Shown here piece by piece: positions 30,144 to 38,701 of a stretch of DNA of 64,000 nucleotides. This stretch comes from Pseudoalteromonas shioyasakiensis. Lineage in GTDB: Bacteria; Pseudomonadota; Gammaproteobacteria; Enterobacterales; Alteromonadaceae. The number at the start of each line of letters is the position of its first letter. Within the stretch, counting starts at the first letter, position 1. A program made the translations under genes and the position numbers. The DNA lies in NCBI RefSeq assembly GCF_001550135.1, contig NZ_LRUE01000020.1, positions 284 to 64,283 of the forward strand, read 5' to 3'. A model generated the notes under the pieces. That model was not told the origin of the DNA. It saw nothing but the letters and a program-made list of their open reading frames with translations, and made no database searches.

Positions 30144-30974
30144 ATGTTAGTTAATTTTTCAAAAATGCACGGCCTAGGTAATGACTTTGTCGTTATTGAT
30201 AACATTACTCAAAATGTTTTTTTATCACGTGATCAAATAAAGAAGCTGGCAGATCGCCATTTCGGCATTGGCTTCGATCAACTGCTTATGGTTGAAGCCC
30301 CTTACTCTCCTGATCTCGATTTTCATTATCGTATTTTCAATGCCGATGGTAACGAAGTTGAACAGTGCGGCAACGGTGCGCGTTGTTTCGCTCGCTTTGT
30401 ACGTATGAAAGGCCTGACCAATAAGCATAAAATCTCGGTTTCAACAAAATCTGGTAACCTCACGCTTTATATAGAGAAAGATGGTCAAGTAACGGTAAAT
30501 ATGGGCCACCCCAATTTTGAACCGAACAAAATCCCATTAAAAGCCAGCAAGCGTGAGCTGACCTATATTCTTCGTACGGAAGAACATACGGTATTTAGTG
30601 GCGCAGTATCGATGGGTAACCCGCATTGCGTGTTAGAAGTTGATGACATTCATAGCGCAGAAGTCGCCACCTTAGGCCCACTCCTTGAAAATCATGAACG
30701 CTTTCCACAACGCGCAAATGTTGGTTTTATGCAGGTAATTTCGCAAGATCACATTAAACTAAGAGTGTGGGAACGTGGCGTTAGTGAAACCTTAGCCTGT
30801 GGTACAGGTGCTTGTGCTGCGGTCGTGGTTGGTCAAATTCAAAGTAAACTTGCTACTACCGTACAAGTTGACTTACCAGGCGGCAGTTTACAAGTACGCT
30901 GGCAAGGTGAAGGGCACCCTGTACGAATGACAGGCCCTGCTGAGCATGTTTTTGATGGACAAGTGGCACTATGA
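30144..30974 (+). CDS. dapF: Diaminopimelate epimerase
   Basis: Cofactor-free racemase that converts LL- to meso-diaminopimelate for peptidoglycan and lysine. Both catalytic cysteines are visible, in EQCGNGARC near residue 73 and in ACGTGACAA near 217, and the N-terminal [10 protein letters not shown] is standard. Length 276. It overlaps the next gene (DUF484) by four bases (ATGA), and the run dapF-DUF484-xerC-yigB is conserved in gammaproteobacteria. Confidence 0.96.
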   Translation: MLVNFSKMHGLGNDFVVIDNITQNVFLSRDQIKKLADRHFGIGFDQLLMVEAPYSPDLDFHYRIFNADGNEVEQCGNGARCFARFVRMKGLTNKHKISVSTKSGNLTLYIEKDGQVTVNMGHPNFEPNKIPLKASKRELTYILRTEEHTVFSGAVSMGNPHCVLEVDDIHSAEVATLGPLLENHERFPQRANVGFMQVISQDHIKLRVWERGVSETLACGTGACAAVVVGQIQSKLATTVQVDLPGGSLQVRWQGEGHPVRMTGPAEHVFDGQVAL

Positions 30975-31582
30975 GCAAACTAACAGAACAACAAATTGCT
31001 GAATATTTAAAAGCACACCCTGATTTTTTTATTAAAAACCCTGATGTACTCGCTGAAGTTGAACTACAACAGCAAACGGCGGGAGCAACGTCTTTGGTGC
31101 ATATTCAACAGCGCCAATTACGTGAACACAATACGTTATTAAAAAATAAGATTGAGCAGCTCGTTGAACAAGCAAAAGAAAACGAGTTAATTTACCGCTT
31201 ATTTAGCGACTGTCATCGTCAGTTATGGACTAACTACGACTTTACGACACTGGCTAGCAACTTGCGCAATATTATCTGCACGAACCCATCCATTAACGAA
31301 TGCCACTTAGTTAAGTACGATACAAAGTTTGATGAATTAATTGCCCACCGCCTGCAAAACGACGGTATTTATTTGGGTCGAGTAAGTCAGCAAGAAAGAG
31401 ACTTACTGTTTTCAGACACAACTCAATCGACTGCTTTATATTTAATCGGTAACACGAAACACCCTGTGGCTATTTTGGCGTTTGGTAGTGATGACGTAAA
31501 TCACTTCGAACCGGCAAAAGACAGCTTTTTTGTCCTTGAGTTTGTGCGCTCATTGCAACTGCGCTTATTGGAACTTGCATGA
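30971..31582 (+). CDS. DUF484 family protein (YigA-like)
   Basis: A 203-residue cytosolic protein with the DUF484 opening ([21 protein letters not shown]), a coiled coil (about 45-75) and a GAF-like C-terminal half (about 85-200). No function is established; the family is nearly always placed between dapF and xerC. It overlaps both neighbours by four bases, so the trio is tightly coupled. E. coli YigA corresponds to it by position. Confidence 0.85.
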   Translation: MSKLTEQQIAEYLKAHPDFFIKNPDVLAEVELQQQTAGATSLVHIQQRQLREHNTLLKNKIEQLVEQAKENELIYRLFSDCHRQLWTNYDFTTLASNLRNIICTNPSINECHLVKYDTKFDELIAHRLQNDGIYLGRVSQQERDLLFSDTTQSTALYLIGNTKHPVAILAFGSDDVNHFEPAKDSFFVLEFVRSLQLRLLELA

Positions 31583-32532
31583 GCGATGTGACGACGCCAG
31601 ACATTGATGAATTAAGTGATGCTTGGCGAACACCCATCCAACTATTTGCAGACTACTTACGCTACGAAAAACAATACTCAGCGCACACAGTAAACCAATA
31701 CACTAGCCAGCTAGGCTTCGCAGCTTTGTACTTTAGTAAACTATGTGAAGACTGGTTTGCTGTTCAAGGTGAGCATATTCGCCGTTACAGCATGCAAATG
31801 CGCAGCAAACAATTAAGTGGTCGCACAATCAGTTTAAAACTAAGTTGTATTCGCAGTTTATATAAATTCTTAAAAGCCAAAAATATAGCCAGTCAGGCAC
31901 ATTATCACAATCCGGCAGAGGCCATTAAAGGGCCAAAATTTTCCAAGCCTTTACCCAAAAATTTAGACGTAGATCAAATGGCTAAGCTACTAGAACTGCC
32001 AGATGATGAGCCTTTAGCTATTCGTGACAAAGCCATGATGGAATTAATGTACTCTTCGGGTTTGCGCATTAGCGAGTTAGTTGGCGCTAACATACAAGAT
32101 ATAAACCCCACTGAAGGCGAAATTTTAGTCCGTGGTAAAGGTAACAAAGAACGTTTATTACCTGTAGGCAGCAAAGCGCTCAGTGCATTAAAAGCATGGC
32201 TGAAAATTCGCCCTCAGTTTGCACACCCTGATGAAATAGCCGTGTTTGTTAGCAGCCAAAAAAAGCGAATTTCCGTACGCCAAGTTCGCCTTCGCATGCA
32301 AGAATGGGGTATTAAGCAAGGGATCAGCTCGCAAGTGCACCCACATAAATTACGCCACTCGTTTGCTTCACATATCTTAGAATCATCAGGGGATTTGCGC
32401 GCCGTACAAGAACTGTTAGGACACAGTAGTTTGTCTGCAACTCAAGTTTATACGCATTTAGATTTTCAGCATTTAGCTAAAGTTTACGATAACACCCATC
32501 CACGCGCTAAAAAGCGCTCAACATCAGAGTAA
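31579..32532 (+). CDS. xerC: Tyrosine recombinase XerC
   Basis: Site-specific recombinase that acts with XerD at dif to resolve chromosome dimers at the FtsK-driven septum. N-terminal SAM-like core-binding domain (about 18-105) and catalytic domain with Arg in SSGLRISEL near 163, HKLRHSFASH near 254-263, LLGHSS near 276 and the nucleophile Tyr in QVYTHLD near 294. Length 317. Its place in dapF-DUF484-xerC-yigB identifies XerC rather than XerD or a phage integrase. No dif or att site is seen nearby. Confidence 0.95.
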   Translation: MSDVTTPDIDELSDAWRTPIQLFADYLRYEKQYSAHTVNQYTSQLGFAALYFSKLCEDWFAVQGEHIRRYSMQMRSKQLSGRTISLKLSCIRSLYKFLKAKNIASQAHYHNPAEAIKGPKFSKPLPKNLDVDQMAKLLELPDDEPLAIRDKAMMELMYSSGLRISELVGANIQDINPTEGEILVRGKGNKERLLPVGSKALSALKAWLKIRPQFAHPDEIAVFVSSQKKRISVRQVRLRMQEWGIKQGISSQVHPHKLRHSFASHILESSGDLRAVQELLGHSSLSATQVYTHLDFQHLAKVYDNTHPRAKKRSTSE

Positions 32533-32544
32533 CCCCTTGCCATT

Positions 32545-33255
32545 ATGATCCGATTTAACCGTGCCCTATCGCCAGTTTCTGTTTTAAGTTTTGATTTAGA
32601 CGACACACTTTACAACAACCATCCGATCATAAAGTCAGCCTTGCAAGCACAAGCTGATTACCTAGAGGCATTAGAGCAATGGCCAGCCGATAGTATCAGC
32701 TACTGGTTAAAATGCCGCGAGTGTGCTTTAAAGCAGGATGCCACTCTAATCGATGATGTGACGCGCTGGCGACAAGCAGCATTACACTATGCCATGACCG
32801 ATCTGGGTTTTTCAGCAGAGCAAGCTCAGTTGCATGCCAAAAACGCTTATCAGGCATTCGCTGATGCCCGCAGTCAAATAACCGTGACTGATGAAGTGCT
32901 TGAATTACTTGCTAACCTCAGTAAACACTTCCGCCTCATCGCCATCACCAATGGTAATGTCGAAGTAGAAAAGTTTAACCTTAATGGTGTGTTTGAGTTA
33001 GTTTTACAAGCAGGCCCACACGGAAAAGCAAAGCCGCACAGCGCCTTATTTGATAGCGCAGCCAAAAAATTAGAAGTGCCTCACAAGGAAATTTTGCACA
33101 TTGGCGATAGCCTAGATACTGATGTACAAGGTGCCAATAATGCCGGATGCCAAAGCGTTTGGCTAAATAACCAAGCAACGCAATATCGTTATCAAGGATT
33201 AGCAGATATTGAAATAAGCAATATCATGGCGCTCAATCATTTGATTAAAAAGTAA
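32545..33255 (+). CDS. yigB: HAD phosphatase YigB (FMN phosphatase family)
   Basis: Haloacid-dehalogenase-like phosphatase of 236 residues. Motif I FDLDDTLYNN near residues 16-25, motif II AITNGN near 132, motif III Lys in GKAKPHSALF near 155 and motif IV HIGDSLDTDVQGA near 180-192. YigB of E. coli dephosphorylates FMN to riboflavin; the gene position directly after xerC supports orthology. Twelve bases after xerC, same operon. Confidence 0.85.
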   Translation: MIRFNRALSPVSVLSFDLDDTLYNNHPIIKSALQAQADYLEALEQWPADSISYWLKCRECALKQDATLIDDVTRWRQAALHYAMTDLGFSAEQAQLHAKNAYQAFADARSQITVTDEVLELLANLSKHFRLIAITNGNVEVEKFNLNGVFELVLQAGPHGKAKPHSALFDSAAKKLEVPHKEILHIGDSLDTDVQGANNAGCQSVWLNNQATQYRYQGLADIEISNIMALNHLIKK

Positions 33256-33324
33256 CGACTTTGAGAAATTTGTTTTATGCTGAGTAAGTAGGCAACGAAG
33301 ATTTAAAACTGGTGGGCGAAACGG

Positions 33325-34437
33325 ATGAATGCTTTTCTTAAATTAATATTGCTACTTTCTATTAGTTTAAATGGTTACTTTATTTGGCAGCTTTTTAACC
33401 CTGCAAAGCCTATAGAAATAGAAACTGTCGAACCAGCGCCTAAAGTACAAAAAGGCACGGTCTTACCTGCCCACTTCCAGCAAGCAGTTGCACTATTTAG
33501 CAATCAGTTATTTGATAAAGCCGTCGCTGAGTACACTCAATTACTAGTGAATGAACCTCGCTATGCAAGGCAGCTAAAGCAAGCTTGGCAACAGCAACTA
33601 GAATCATGGCTTTCCCATCAAAAATTCACTTTAAGTGAGCAATTTTTAACGGCCTTTTTAAATAGCCACCCTTACGATGTCACCATGCTTGAACTTGAAG
33701 CTAAGCGTTTAATCGCACAAGGTGATACCCAACAAGGTATTATCAATTTACTGGCTCTTAGCAACCAGTTAGACAGCAATGATAAGCAACAACTTAACAA
33801 ACAAATAGACGAGCTAAGCACATCCTATATTGATGAGCTTACTGCAGCACAACAATGGCAAGCCCTACTTAATATTAGTCAACAATGGCTTGATTACGCG
33901 CCTGGCAACGCCCATTACTTATATAACCATGCATTAGCTAACTACCATTTAGAAGATTATGTCGCGAGCCAAATAACCCTAGATCAACTACCCGAAGATC
34001 ATGACTATAAACAACAGGCTGAGCAATTACATAAGTTGATTCAACAAGCCCTCGCAGGTGTTGAAGTTATAGAGTTAACCGCTCGAGGTTCACATTATTT
34101 AGTAAACAGTATTATCAACGATGATATTGAAACCGAGCTGATGATCGACACGGGCGCTAGCTTTACTGTAATTAACCAAACATTATTAAACTCGCTTAAC
34201 ACCCCAGCCAATTACCTTGGCACCTTGCAAGTAAACACAGCTAATGGAATTGTTGAAGCACAGCGTTATCAGCTCGCATCATTTCAAGTCGGTCAACAAC
34301 GTATTCGTAATTTTGAAGTGCTGATAATAGAAAATCATGCTGGCTATGGCTTATTAGGTATGAACTTTTTAGAGAATTATAAGTTTAATATCAATCAGCA
34401 AGTGAATGAGTTAGAGTTGATAAAGAACAATTTTTAA
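33325..34437 (+). CDS. Membrane-anchored TPR protein with retropepsin-like aspartic protease domain
   Basis: A 370-residue protein. One N-terminal membrane anchor (about 5-24), then helical TPR-type repeats (about 48-230) in the periplasm, then a C-terminal single-domain aspartic protease of the retropepsin/SpoIIGA-like gag-asp type (about 245-365). The active-site triad is D275-T276-G277 in MIDTGAS, with the later GLLGMNFL motif (GLLG-x-N) of the family near 345. Such bacterial domains dimerise to form the active site. The substrate is unknown; the TPR part may recruit it. An NFL-rich C-terminus ends close to the HopJ-family gene nine bases on. Confidence 0.8.
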   Translation: MNAFLKLILLLSISLNGYFIWQLFNPAKPIEIETVEPAPKVQKGTVLPAHFQQAVALFSNQLFDKAVAEYTQLLVNEPRYARQLKQAWQQQLESWLSHQKFTLSEQFLTAFLNSHPYDVTMLELEAKRLIAQGDTQQGIINLLALSNQLDSNDKQQLNKQIDELSTSYIDELTAAQQWQALLNISQQWLDYAPGNAHYLYNHALANYHLEDYVASQITLDQLPEDHDYKQQAEQLHKLIQQALAGVEVIELTARGSHYLVNSIINDDIETELMIDTGASFTVINQTLLNSLNTPANYLGTLQVNTANGIVEAQRYQLASFQVGQQRIRNFEVLIIENHAGYGLLGMNFLENYKFNINQQVNELELIKNNF

Positions 34438-34446
34438 GGACAAGCA

Positions 34447-34806
34447 ATGACTCTTAACGAATTTCTGGCGACATTAGCAAGCACACCACAGCAAATTGAG
34501 TTTACCGATACCATGGCGGTTATAGACAACAATTATGATTTTACCCCAAGCGGTTTTAACAATCATGGCCTGCTAAGCGAGGCAAATGAAAATAACGGCT
34601 CGTGTAAAATTTTTGCCTTTGCAAAGCTTAATCAACTAAGCAAACAAAATACCCTAGATTGTTTTGGCGCGTTTTATCGTGATGACGTATTACACAATCC
34701 TGAAGGGCAAGACCATATGAACATTCGCACCTTTATGCTTGCCCCTGAAGCGACCCCTTTCTTAGGGATTACTTTTACCGAGCAAGACGTGCTAAAGGCG
34801 AAGTGA
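34447..34806 (+). CDS. HopJ type III effector family protein
   Basis: A 119-residue protein with the HopJ family pattern: FTDTMAVIDNNYDFTPSGF near the N-terminus and HMNIRTFM near residue 96. The name comes from a Pseudomonas syringae protein; the family is widespread in free-living bacteria without type III secretion and its function is unknown. No secretion signal and no type III genes are seen here. It follows the retropepsin-like gene by nine bases with GGAC upstream, so they are probably co-transcribed. Confidence 0.75.
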   Translation: MTLNEFLATLASTPQQIEFTDTMAVIDNNYDFTPSGFNNHGLLSEANENNGSCKIFAFAKLNQLSKQNTLDCFGAFYRDDVLHNPEGQDHMNIRTFMLAPEATPFLGITFTEQDVLKAK

Positions 34807-34819
34807 TTAAAACCAATAG

Positions 34820-35227
34820 TTAAAGGGTTTTTTCCATAAAATAACGGCAGCCGTCGAGTGGGTAGTTTTTCATCTCGTATTTAACTTGGTAGCCGTTTTT
34901 TTCGTAAAAGGGTTTGGCTTGGAAATCGAGCGTATCAAGTTGAGCGGTGCTTGCACCAAATACTTTAGCTTTGCTCTCTAATTCAGCTAACAACCGTGTC
35001 GCAAGCCCTTTACCACGAGTCTTATCATCACACCAAAGCCAACTAATAAGCAGCCAATTACCAAATACTTGGCCATGAATACCAGCAACAACACTGTTTT
35101 GTTTATTAACAAATTTAAAGCCTAAAGGAGTACGCTCGGCATTAAAATGCGCTGCGTTGAAAGCCACAATATGTTCTCTTAGCTGGTTGTTTAGATCAGC
35201 TGAGTCATCACTTTTTAATTGATACAT
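34820..35227 (-). CDS. GNAT family N-acetyltransferase
   Basis: Cytosolic acyl-CoA-dependent acetyltransferase of 135 residues. Motif A of the GNAT fold (VDDKTRGKGLATRLL equivalent, here CDDKTRGKGLATRLL near 77-91, with the R/Q-x-x-G-x-G/A pyrophosphate loop) and the motif B segment FYEKNGYQ near 110 are present. The substrate cannot be read. Short ORFs of this type often act on small molecules. It is convergent with the HopJ gene and followed, on the same strand upstream, by a DUF6482-like gene with a 47-base gap. Confidence 0.85.
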   Translation of the reverse strand: MYQLKSDDSADLNNQLREHIVAFNAAHFNAERTPLGFKFVNKQNSVVAGIHGQVFGNWLLISWLWCDDKTRGKGLATRLLAELESKAKVFGASTAQLDTLDFQAKPFYEKNGYQVKYEMKNYPLDGCRYFMEKTL

Positions 35228-35274
35228 AGTATACCTATAAAATGTTATGACTCAGTATACGCTTATATCGTTAA

Positions 35275-35580
35275 TCAGTATAAGTGGTTCTTGCCATAGG
35301 GTACTTCGAGCATGTTACTCGCCAGCTTTTCGGGCTGACCGCACATTTCATCATAAGCACTGGTGTGGCGTAGAACCATATCGCCATAACTTAGGTGATC
35401 AAGACGCTTTTGAATATGCAACGGGCTAATATCACGAATAAACTCACCTTGCTCATCAGTAACATAATACTCAACGTTATTAATTACCACAGACACTTGA
35501 TACAGCGCCATTTCTAATGAATGAAGGATGACCTTTTGCAGTGGTTGGTGATCTGCAAGCTCTGATAACTTGATAGGCAT
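35275..35580 (-). CDS. Conserved hypothetical protein, DUF6482-like
   Basis: A 101-residue cytosolic protein without signal peptide or membrane segment. It has the look of the DUF6482 family (SLEMALYQVSVVINNVEYYVTDEQG followed by the Asp-Ile-Ser region), which is common in Alteromonadales and Oceanospirillales and has no known function. I see no catalytic motif. Same strand as the GNAT gene; the divergent pseudouridine synthase starts about 80 bases away. Confidence 0.6.
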   Translation of the reverse strand: MPIKLSELADHQPLQKVILHSLEMALYQVSVVINNVEYYVTDEQGEFIRDISPLHIQKRLDHLSYGDMVLRHTSAYDEMCGQPEKLASNMLEVPYGKNHLY

Positions 35581-35660
35581 GTGCGTTCCTCTTTGGTGGT
35601 TGAACTATTTATACGTGATTTTGATATACTGTGATCAAATTAATTGTACAAAAATCACTC

Positions 35661-36347
35661 ATGCCAGAAAAAGTACGACTTGCTAAATTTATTGCCCATG
35701 CAGGTGTTTGCTCTCGAAAGCAAGCATCGCGCTTGATAGATCAAGGTGAGGTAACAGTAAATGGCCGTGCCGCAAATCATATAGATCATGTTGATGAGCA
35801 CGATGATGTGATTGTACTTGGCGAAAAAATATCAGAAAAAGCGCCACTCACCTACTTTGCTTATCACAAACCCGTTGGTATAGATTGCAAATTAAATGCT
35901 GACGACCCAACCAGTCTTATTCATAGTCTACCTAAAACCACTCGGGTTTACCCAATTGGCCGGCTCGACAAAGACTCCCGAGGTTTGTTGATTTTGACCA
36001 ATGACGGTGAGTTTTGTAATCAACTGATCCACCCTGATTACCACCAACCCAAACGCTATTTAGTCACCGTAGATAAACCCCTTGATAGCGACTTCTGTAA
36101 AAAAATGGCGAGCGGTGTGCCTGTCGATAAACAAATAACCCTCCCTTGCACGGTAACTCAAGTCAACGAAACGCAGTTTTGCATCGTCTTAAAACAAGGC
36201 TTAAATCGGCAAATACGTAAAATGGCTCGTTTTTGTGGCTACAAAGTCATCGACCTGCACCGCACAGATATCGCAAATCTTTCACTCTCCACGCTGAATT
36301 TGCCCGAAGGACAGATAGTCAGTATCAAAAAAAGTGACATTCTCTAA
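35661..36347 (+). CDS. rRNA pseudouridine synthase, RsuA/RluF-type
   Basis: A 228-residue pseudouridine synthase. N-terminal S4 RNA-binding domain (about 3-60, VRLAKFIAHAGVCSRKQA) and a catalytic RsuA/RluB/E/F domain with the catalytic Asp in GRLDKDSRGLL near 105 and the RQIRKM motif near 192. It modifies a uridine in rRNA, closest in layout to RluF (23S U2604) by the short S4-catalytic form, but RluB/RsuA cannot be ruled out. The ATG at 35661 fits the family N-terminus better than an in-frame GTG at 35631, which sits where a promoter would be expected. Confidence 0.83.
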   Translation: MPEKVRLAKFIAHAGVCSRKQASRLIDQGEVTVNGRAANHIDHVDEHDDVIVLGEKISEKAPLTYFAYHKPVGIDCKLNADDPTSLIHSLPKTTRVYPIGRLDKDSRGLLILTNDGEFCNQLIHPDYHQPKRYLVTVDKPLDSDFCKKMASGVPVDKQITLPCTVTQVNETQFCIVLKQGLNRQIRKMARFCGYKVIDLHRTDIANLSLSTLNLPEGQIVSIKKSDIL

Positions 36348-36367
36348 CAAAAAAGTTTGCATTAATT

Positions 36368-36383
36368 GATTACGCGTGTAATC
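36368..36383 (+). promoter_or_regulatory. Putative BlaI operator 1
   Basis: Perfect inverted repeat GATTAC-GCGT-GTAATC in the short gap before the BlaI gene. It contains TACGCGTGTA, one base off the TACAnnTGTA core of the BlaI/MecI/CopY family. A TTGCAT at 36357 could be the -35 box with this site in the spacer. Confidence 0.55.
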
Positions 36384-36396
36384 TTAACTTAAAGAT

Positions 36397-36406
36397 TACA
36401 TCTGTA
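36397..36406 (+). promoter_or_regulatory. Putative BlaI operator 2
   Basis: TACATCTGTA, a perfect TACAnnTGTA box, preceded by the same GATTAC half-site as operator 1. It ends ten bases before the BlaI start codon, so binding would block transcript initiation or elongation. Confidence 0.6.
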
Positions 36407-36415
36407 GGCATAAAA

Positions 36416-36790
36416 ATGATTGAACTTTCTAAAGCTGAATTTGAAGTATTAGATGCGGTATGGCTTGGCTACCCAGCCACGGCTAGTGAAGTAATTGCGC
36501 GTTTAAGTGACAATAAAGAATGGCACGAAAAAACCATTAAAACGCTACTAAGCCGTTTAGTTAAAAAAGGCGCACTAAGCTTCGAGAAGCAAGGTCGCCA
36601 ATATAACTACACCCCTTGCATTGCTCGTGAAGAATACACATTAAAAGAAAGCCAAAGCTTTATTGAACGCTTTTTTAATGGCCGAATTGCGCCGCTGGTG
36701 AGTGGCTTTGCTAAATCAGAGCAACTCTCACAACATGATATTGATGAGCTGAAAAAGGTCATCGATGATTGGGAAAAACAGCAAAAATAA
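36416..36790 (+). CDS. BlaI/MecI/CopY family transcriptional repressor
   Basis: A 124-residue winged-helix repressor. Typical features are LSKAEFEVLDAVW at the N-terminus, the recognition region KTIKTLLSRLVKKGAL near 41-56 and the YNYTPCIAREEYTLKES segment near 64-80, where the cleavage and dimerisation region of BlaI lies. It pairs with the downstream M56 peptidase, which in characterised systems triggers its inactivation. Two candidate operators upstream imply autorepression. No beta-lactamase gene lies next to it, so the regulated target is unknown. Confidence 0.85.
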   Translation: MIELSKAEFEVLDAVWLGYPATASEVIARLSDNKEWHEKTIKTLLSRLVKKGALSFEKQGRQYNYTPCIAREEYTLKESQSFIERFFNGRIAPLVSGFAKSEQLSQHDIDELKKVIDDWEKQQK

Positions 36791-36798
36791 GGCTTGTT

Positions 36799-38004
36799 AT
36801 GTTAGATGCATTTTTTAATTGGTTGTTAGATCAACAACTTTTGATCTCATCTGCAATAATGTTTTTATTGCTGCTAGAGCGAAAGTTGCTAAGCCAGCTG
36901 TCGGCACGCTTGGTTTATACACTGTGGGCGCTTTTACCGATTAGTTTATTGTTAGCGAACCTACCAGAACACTTAAAACCAATTCAAAACGACTTTATCA
37001 GTAAGCTGACTATCACGCCAAACACAGCAATAATGCCGCAGTTTACGCTCACTTGGTTTGCTATTTATGGCTTTATTAGTGCCGCACTGCTGATCACTGC
37101 CGTATATTTTCATTACCGTTTTCTAGCAAAACTGCAATTAGCGCCAATTACGCTTGATCAGCACAGCAACCAAAGCATGCGCTTATACCGAAGCAATCAG
37201 GTGAGTTCACCTATGGTTGTAGGGGTTATAAACACCAAGCTAGTGCTGCCTACAAACTATCAAAGCCATTACAACAGCCATGCTTTAGCGCTTATTTTAG
37301 AACATGAATCAGTGCACATTAAACGCAAAGACAACCTAATTAATGCCATCGCCTTAAGTGCCACTATTTTGCTGTGGTTTAACCCTGTCGCTTGGCTTGG
37401 TTATGCAAGTCTGCGCCGCATTCAAGAGCTTTCATGTGATGAGCAAGTACTCAAAAATAAATCAACTGAACAACGAATTCTATACAGTAAGGCATTAGTG
37501 CACTGTGCAAGCTTTAGCAGAACAGGCTTAATGGCTTATTCACAATACGGAGATAAAAACACCATGTTACAACGTCTAAATCAAATAAAGCAGATCGACA
37601 ACAGCTCATTTATTGCAAAAACAGCGTTAGTTATTTTTACAGCGGGCATGCTTAGCAGCTTTGCCATTGCAAAACAGCCGATGTCCGTTGAAAAGACAAA
37701 GGACTATCAAGCGGTTATGCGTGTAGAGCCGATATACCCAATTCAAGCTGCAGAGCAAGGTATTAGCGGTTCAGTCGTTTTGAAATACGATATTTTACCA
37801 AATGGCGCCACCAGCAATGTTAGTGTAGTAAGTGCAGAGCCTGAAGGTGTTTTCAATCGAGAAGCGAAAAGAGCCTTAAAACAATGGCAATATGCGCCGT
37901 CTGAATCTGGCTTTAAAAACGCCTTAGTACAACTCGATTTCGCCTTAGACGAAAACTATCAAGCAAAGGATTTAATAGAAAAAATTAAAGTTAGCTCTAA
38001 GTAA
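36799..38004 (+). CDS. BlaR1-type M56 peptidase with C-terminal TonB domain
   Basis: A 401-residue inner-membrane protein. Three to four membrane helices surround a zinc-peptidase M56 domain with HESVH near residues 172-176 and the second Glu/Asp region ELSCDEQVL. A further membrane helix (about 275-293) leads to a periplasmic TonB C-terminal domain (about 305-395; PIYPIQAAEQGISGSVVLKY). The penicillin-binding sensor domain of true BlaR1 is absent. The start at 36799 follows the BlaI stop by eight bases; an in-frame ATG at 36769 would overlap BlaI. It probably senses an envelope cue and relieves BlaI; the TonB part may contact the wall or outer membrane. Confidence 0.83.
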   Translation: MLDAFFNWLLDQQLLISSAIMFLLLLERKLLSQLSARLVYTLWALLPISLLLANLPEHLKPIQNDFISKLTITPNTAIMPQFTLTWFAIYGFISAALLITAVYFHYRFLAKLQLAPITLDQHSNQSMRLYRSNQVSSPMVVGVINTKLVLPTNYQSHYNSHALALILEHESVHIKRKDNLINAIALSATILLWFNPVAWLGYASLRRIQELSCDEQVLKNKSTEQRILYSKALVHCASFSRTGLMAYSQYGDKNTMLQRLNQIKQIDNSSFIAKTALVIFTAGMLSSFAIAKQPMSVEKTKDYQAVMRVEPIYPIQAAEQGISGSVVLKYDILPNGATSNVSVVSAEPEGVFNREAKRALKQWQYAPSESGFKNALVQLDFALDENYQAKDLIEKIKVSSK

Positions 38005-38024
38005 AAGTAACCACTTAAGACCCT

Positions 38025-38065
38025 AAAGCAAGCGCCTTATTTAAGCCGCTTGCTTTGTGGTTTTT
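38025..38065. terminator. Bidirectional terminator between M56 gene and MAPEG gene
   Basis: Arms AAAGCAAGCG (38025-38034) and CGCTTGCTTT (38047-38056) with a 12-base loop, followed by GTGGTTTTT on the plus strand. It lies in the 78-base gap between convergent genes. Confidence 0.65.
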
Positions 38066-38082
38066 AACTCATTGGCTTGTAA

Positions 38083-38466
38083 CTAAAGGCAAACAGCAAT
38101 CATCGCCACAGCACAAACATAGCCTACTAGCCAAACTAATGAGCGCAGAATATCTTGGTTTATGTAGTAGAAAATACAATACAACACGCGGGCAATAACA
38201 TGCACAATCGCTAGGGTCTCAGTTACCTGATAGACGTTATTGCTACCTATTACGACTGCCAGCGCGACAGCAAAAATAATCAGCGATTCAAAGCTATTTT
38301 GATGTGCTGCCAACGCACGAGCACCAAAGCCGGTTAGTTTAGCTTGTTGCTCGCGTGGGTGCTTATTGTCGTAGCCTGCCAACTTATTTTGTGCAAAAGC
38401 CACAGGTGCTTTAGCTAAATAGGGTATAAGTACTGCGATGAGTGCGCAGATAATCAGTGTGGTCAT
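38083..38466 (-). CDS. MAPEG family membrane protein
   Basis: A 127-residue, four-helix integral membrane protein of the MAPEG family (membrane-associated eicosanoid/glutathione proteins). The family motif is seen as RALAAHQNSFES near residues 50-61 and the late helix VIARVLYCIFYYIN near 90-103. Bacterial members are mostly uncharacterised and glutathione transferase activity is only inferred. AAGGA lies seven bases before the ATG. A terminator-like hairpin sits in the leader (38513-38544). Convergent with the M56 gene. Confidence 0.85.
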   Translation of the reverse strand: MTTLIICALIAVLIPYLAKAPVAFAQNKLAGYDNKHPREQQAKLTGFGARALAAHQNSFESLIIFAVALAVVIGSNNVYQVTETLAIVHVIARVLYCIFYYINQDILRSLVWLVGYVCAVAMIAVCL

Positions 38467-38512
38467 GATATTTCCTTATCTTTTAATTGTAATAGCTTAC
38501 CCTAGCGCAAAC

Positions 38513-38544
38513 AAAAAAAAGCCGCTACTTAAAACAGCAGCGGC
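38513..38544 (-). terminator. Terminator-like hairpin in the MAPEG leader
   Basis: On the minus strand GCCGCT/AGCGGC arms with a 12-base loop are followed by eight Ts, 47 bases upstream of the MAPEG start codon. Short frames overlap it on the same strand. It could be an attenuator or the end of a short unknown RNA. Confidence 0.5.
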
Positions 38545-38701
38545 CAGCAATAGCATCATTGTCACTATAGTCTAAAGCCGGCATAAAAGCCCTGCGGCAT
38601 ATTGTCACAGCTGAGTTTTTCTCAAGTTGGTCGATAAGCTAATGCTCTCATACTTTGGTTTTGTTACTCTAAGCGCCTCTCCTTATTAATTTATTTTCAA
38701 T

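Noticed and set aside
31579..32532. Tyrosine recombinase as a sign of an integrated element
   Set aside because: It is XerC by gene order (dapF, DUF484, xerC, yigB) and lacks a nearby att-like repeat, so it is a housekeeping gene.
34447..34806. Evidence of type III secretion
   Set aside because: Only the family name suggests it; there is no chaperone, translocon or secretion signal in the window.
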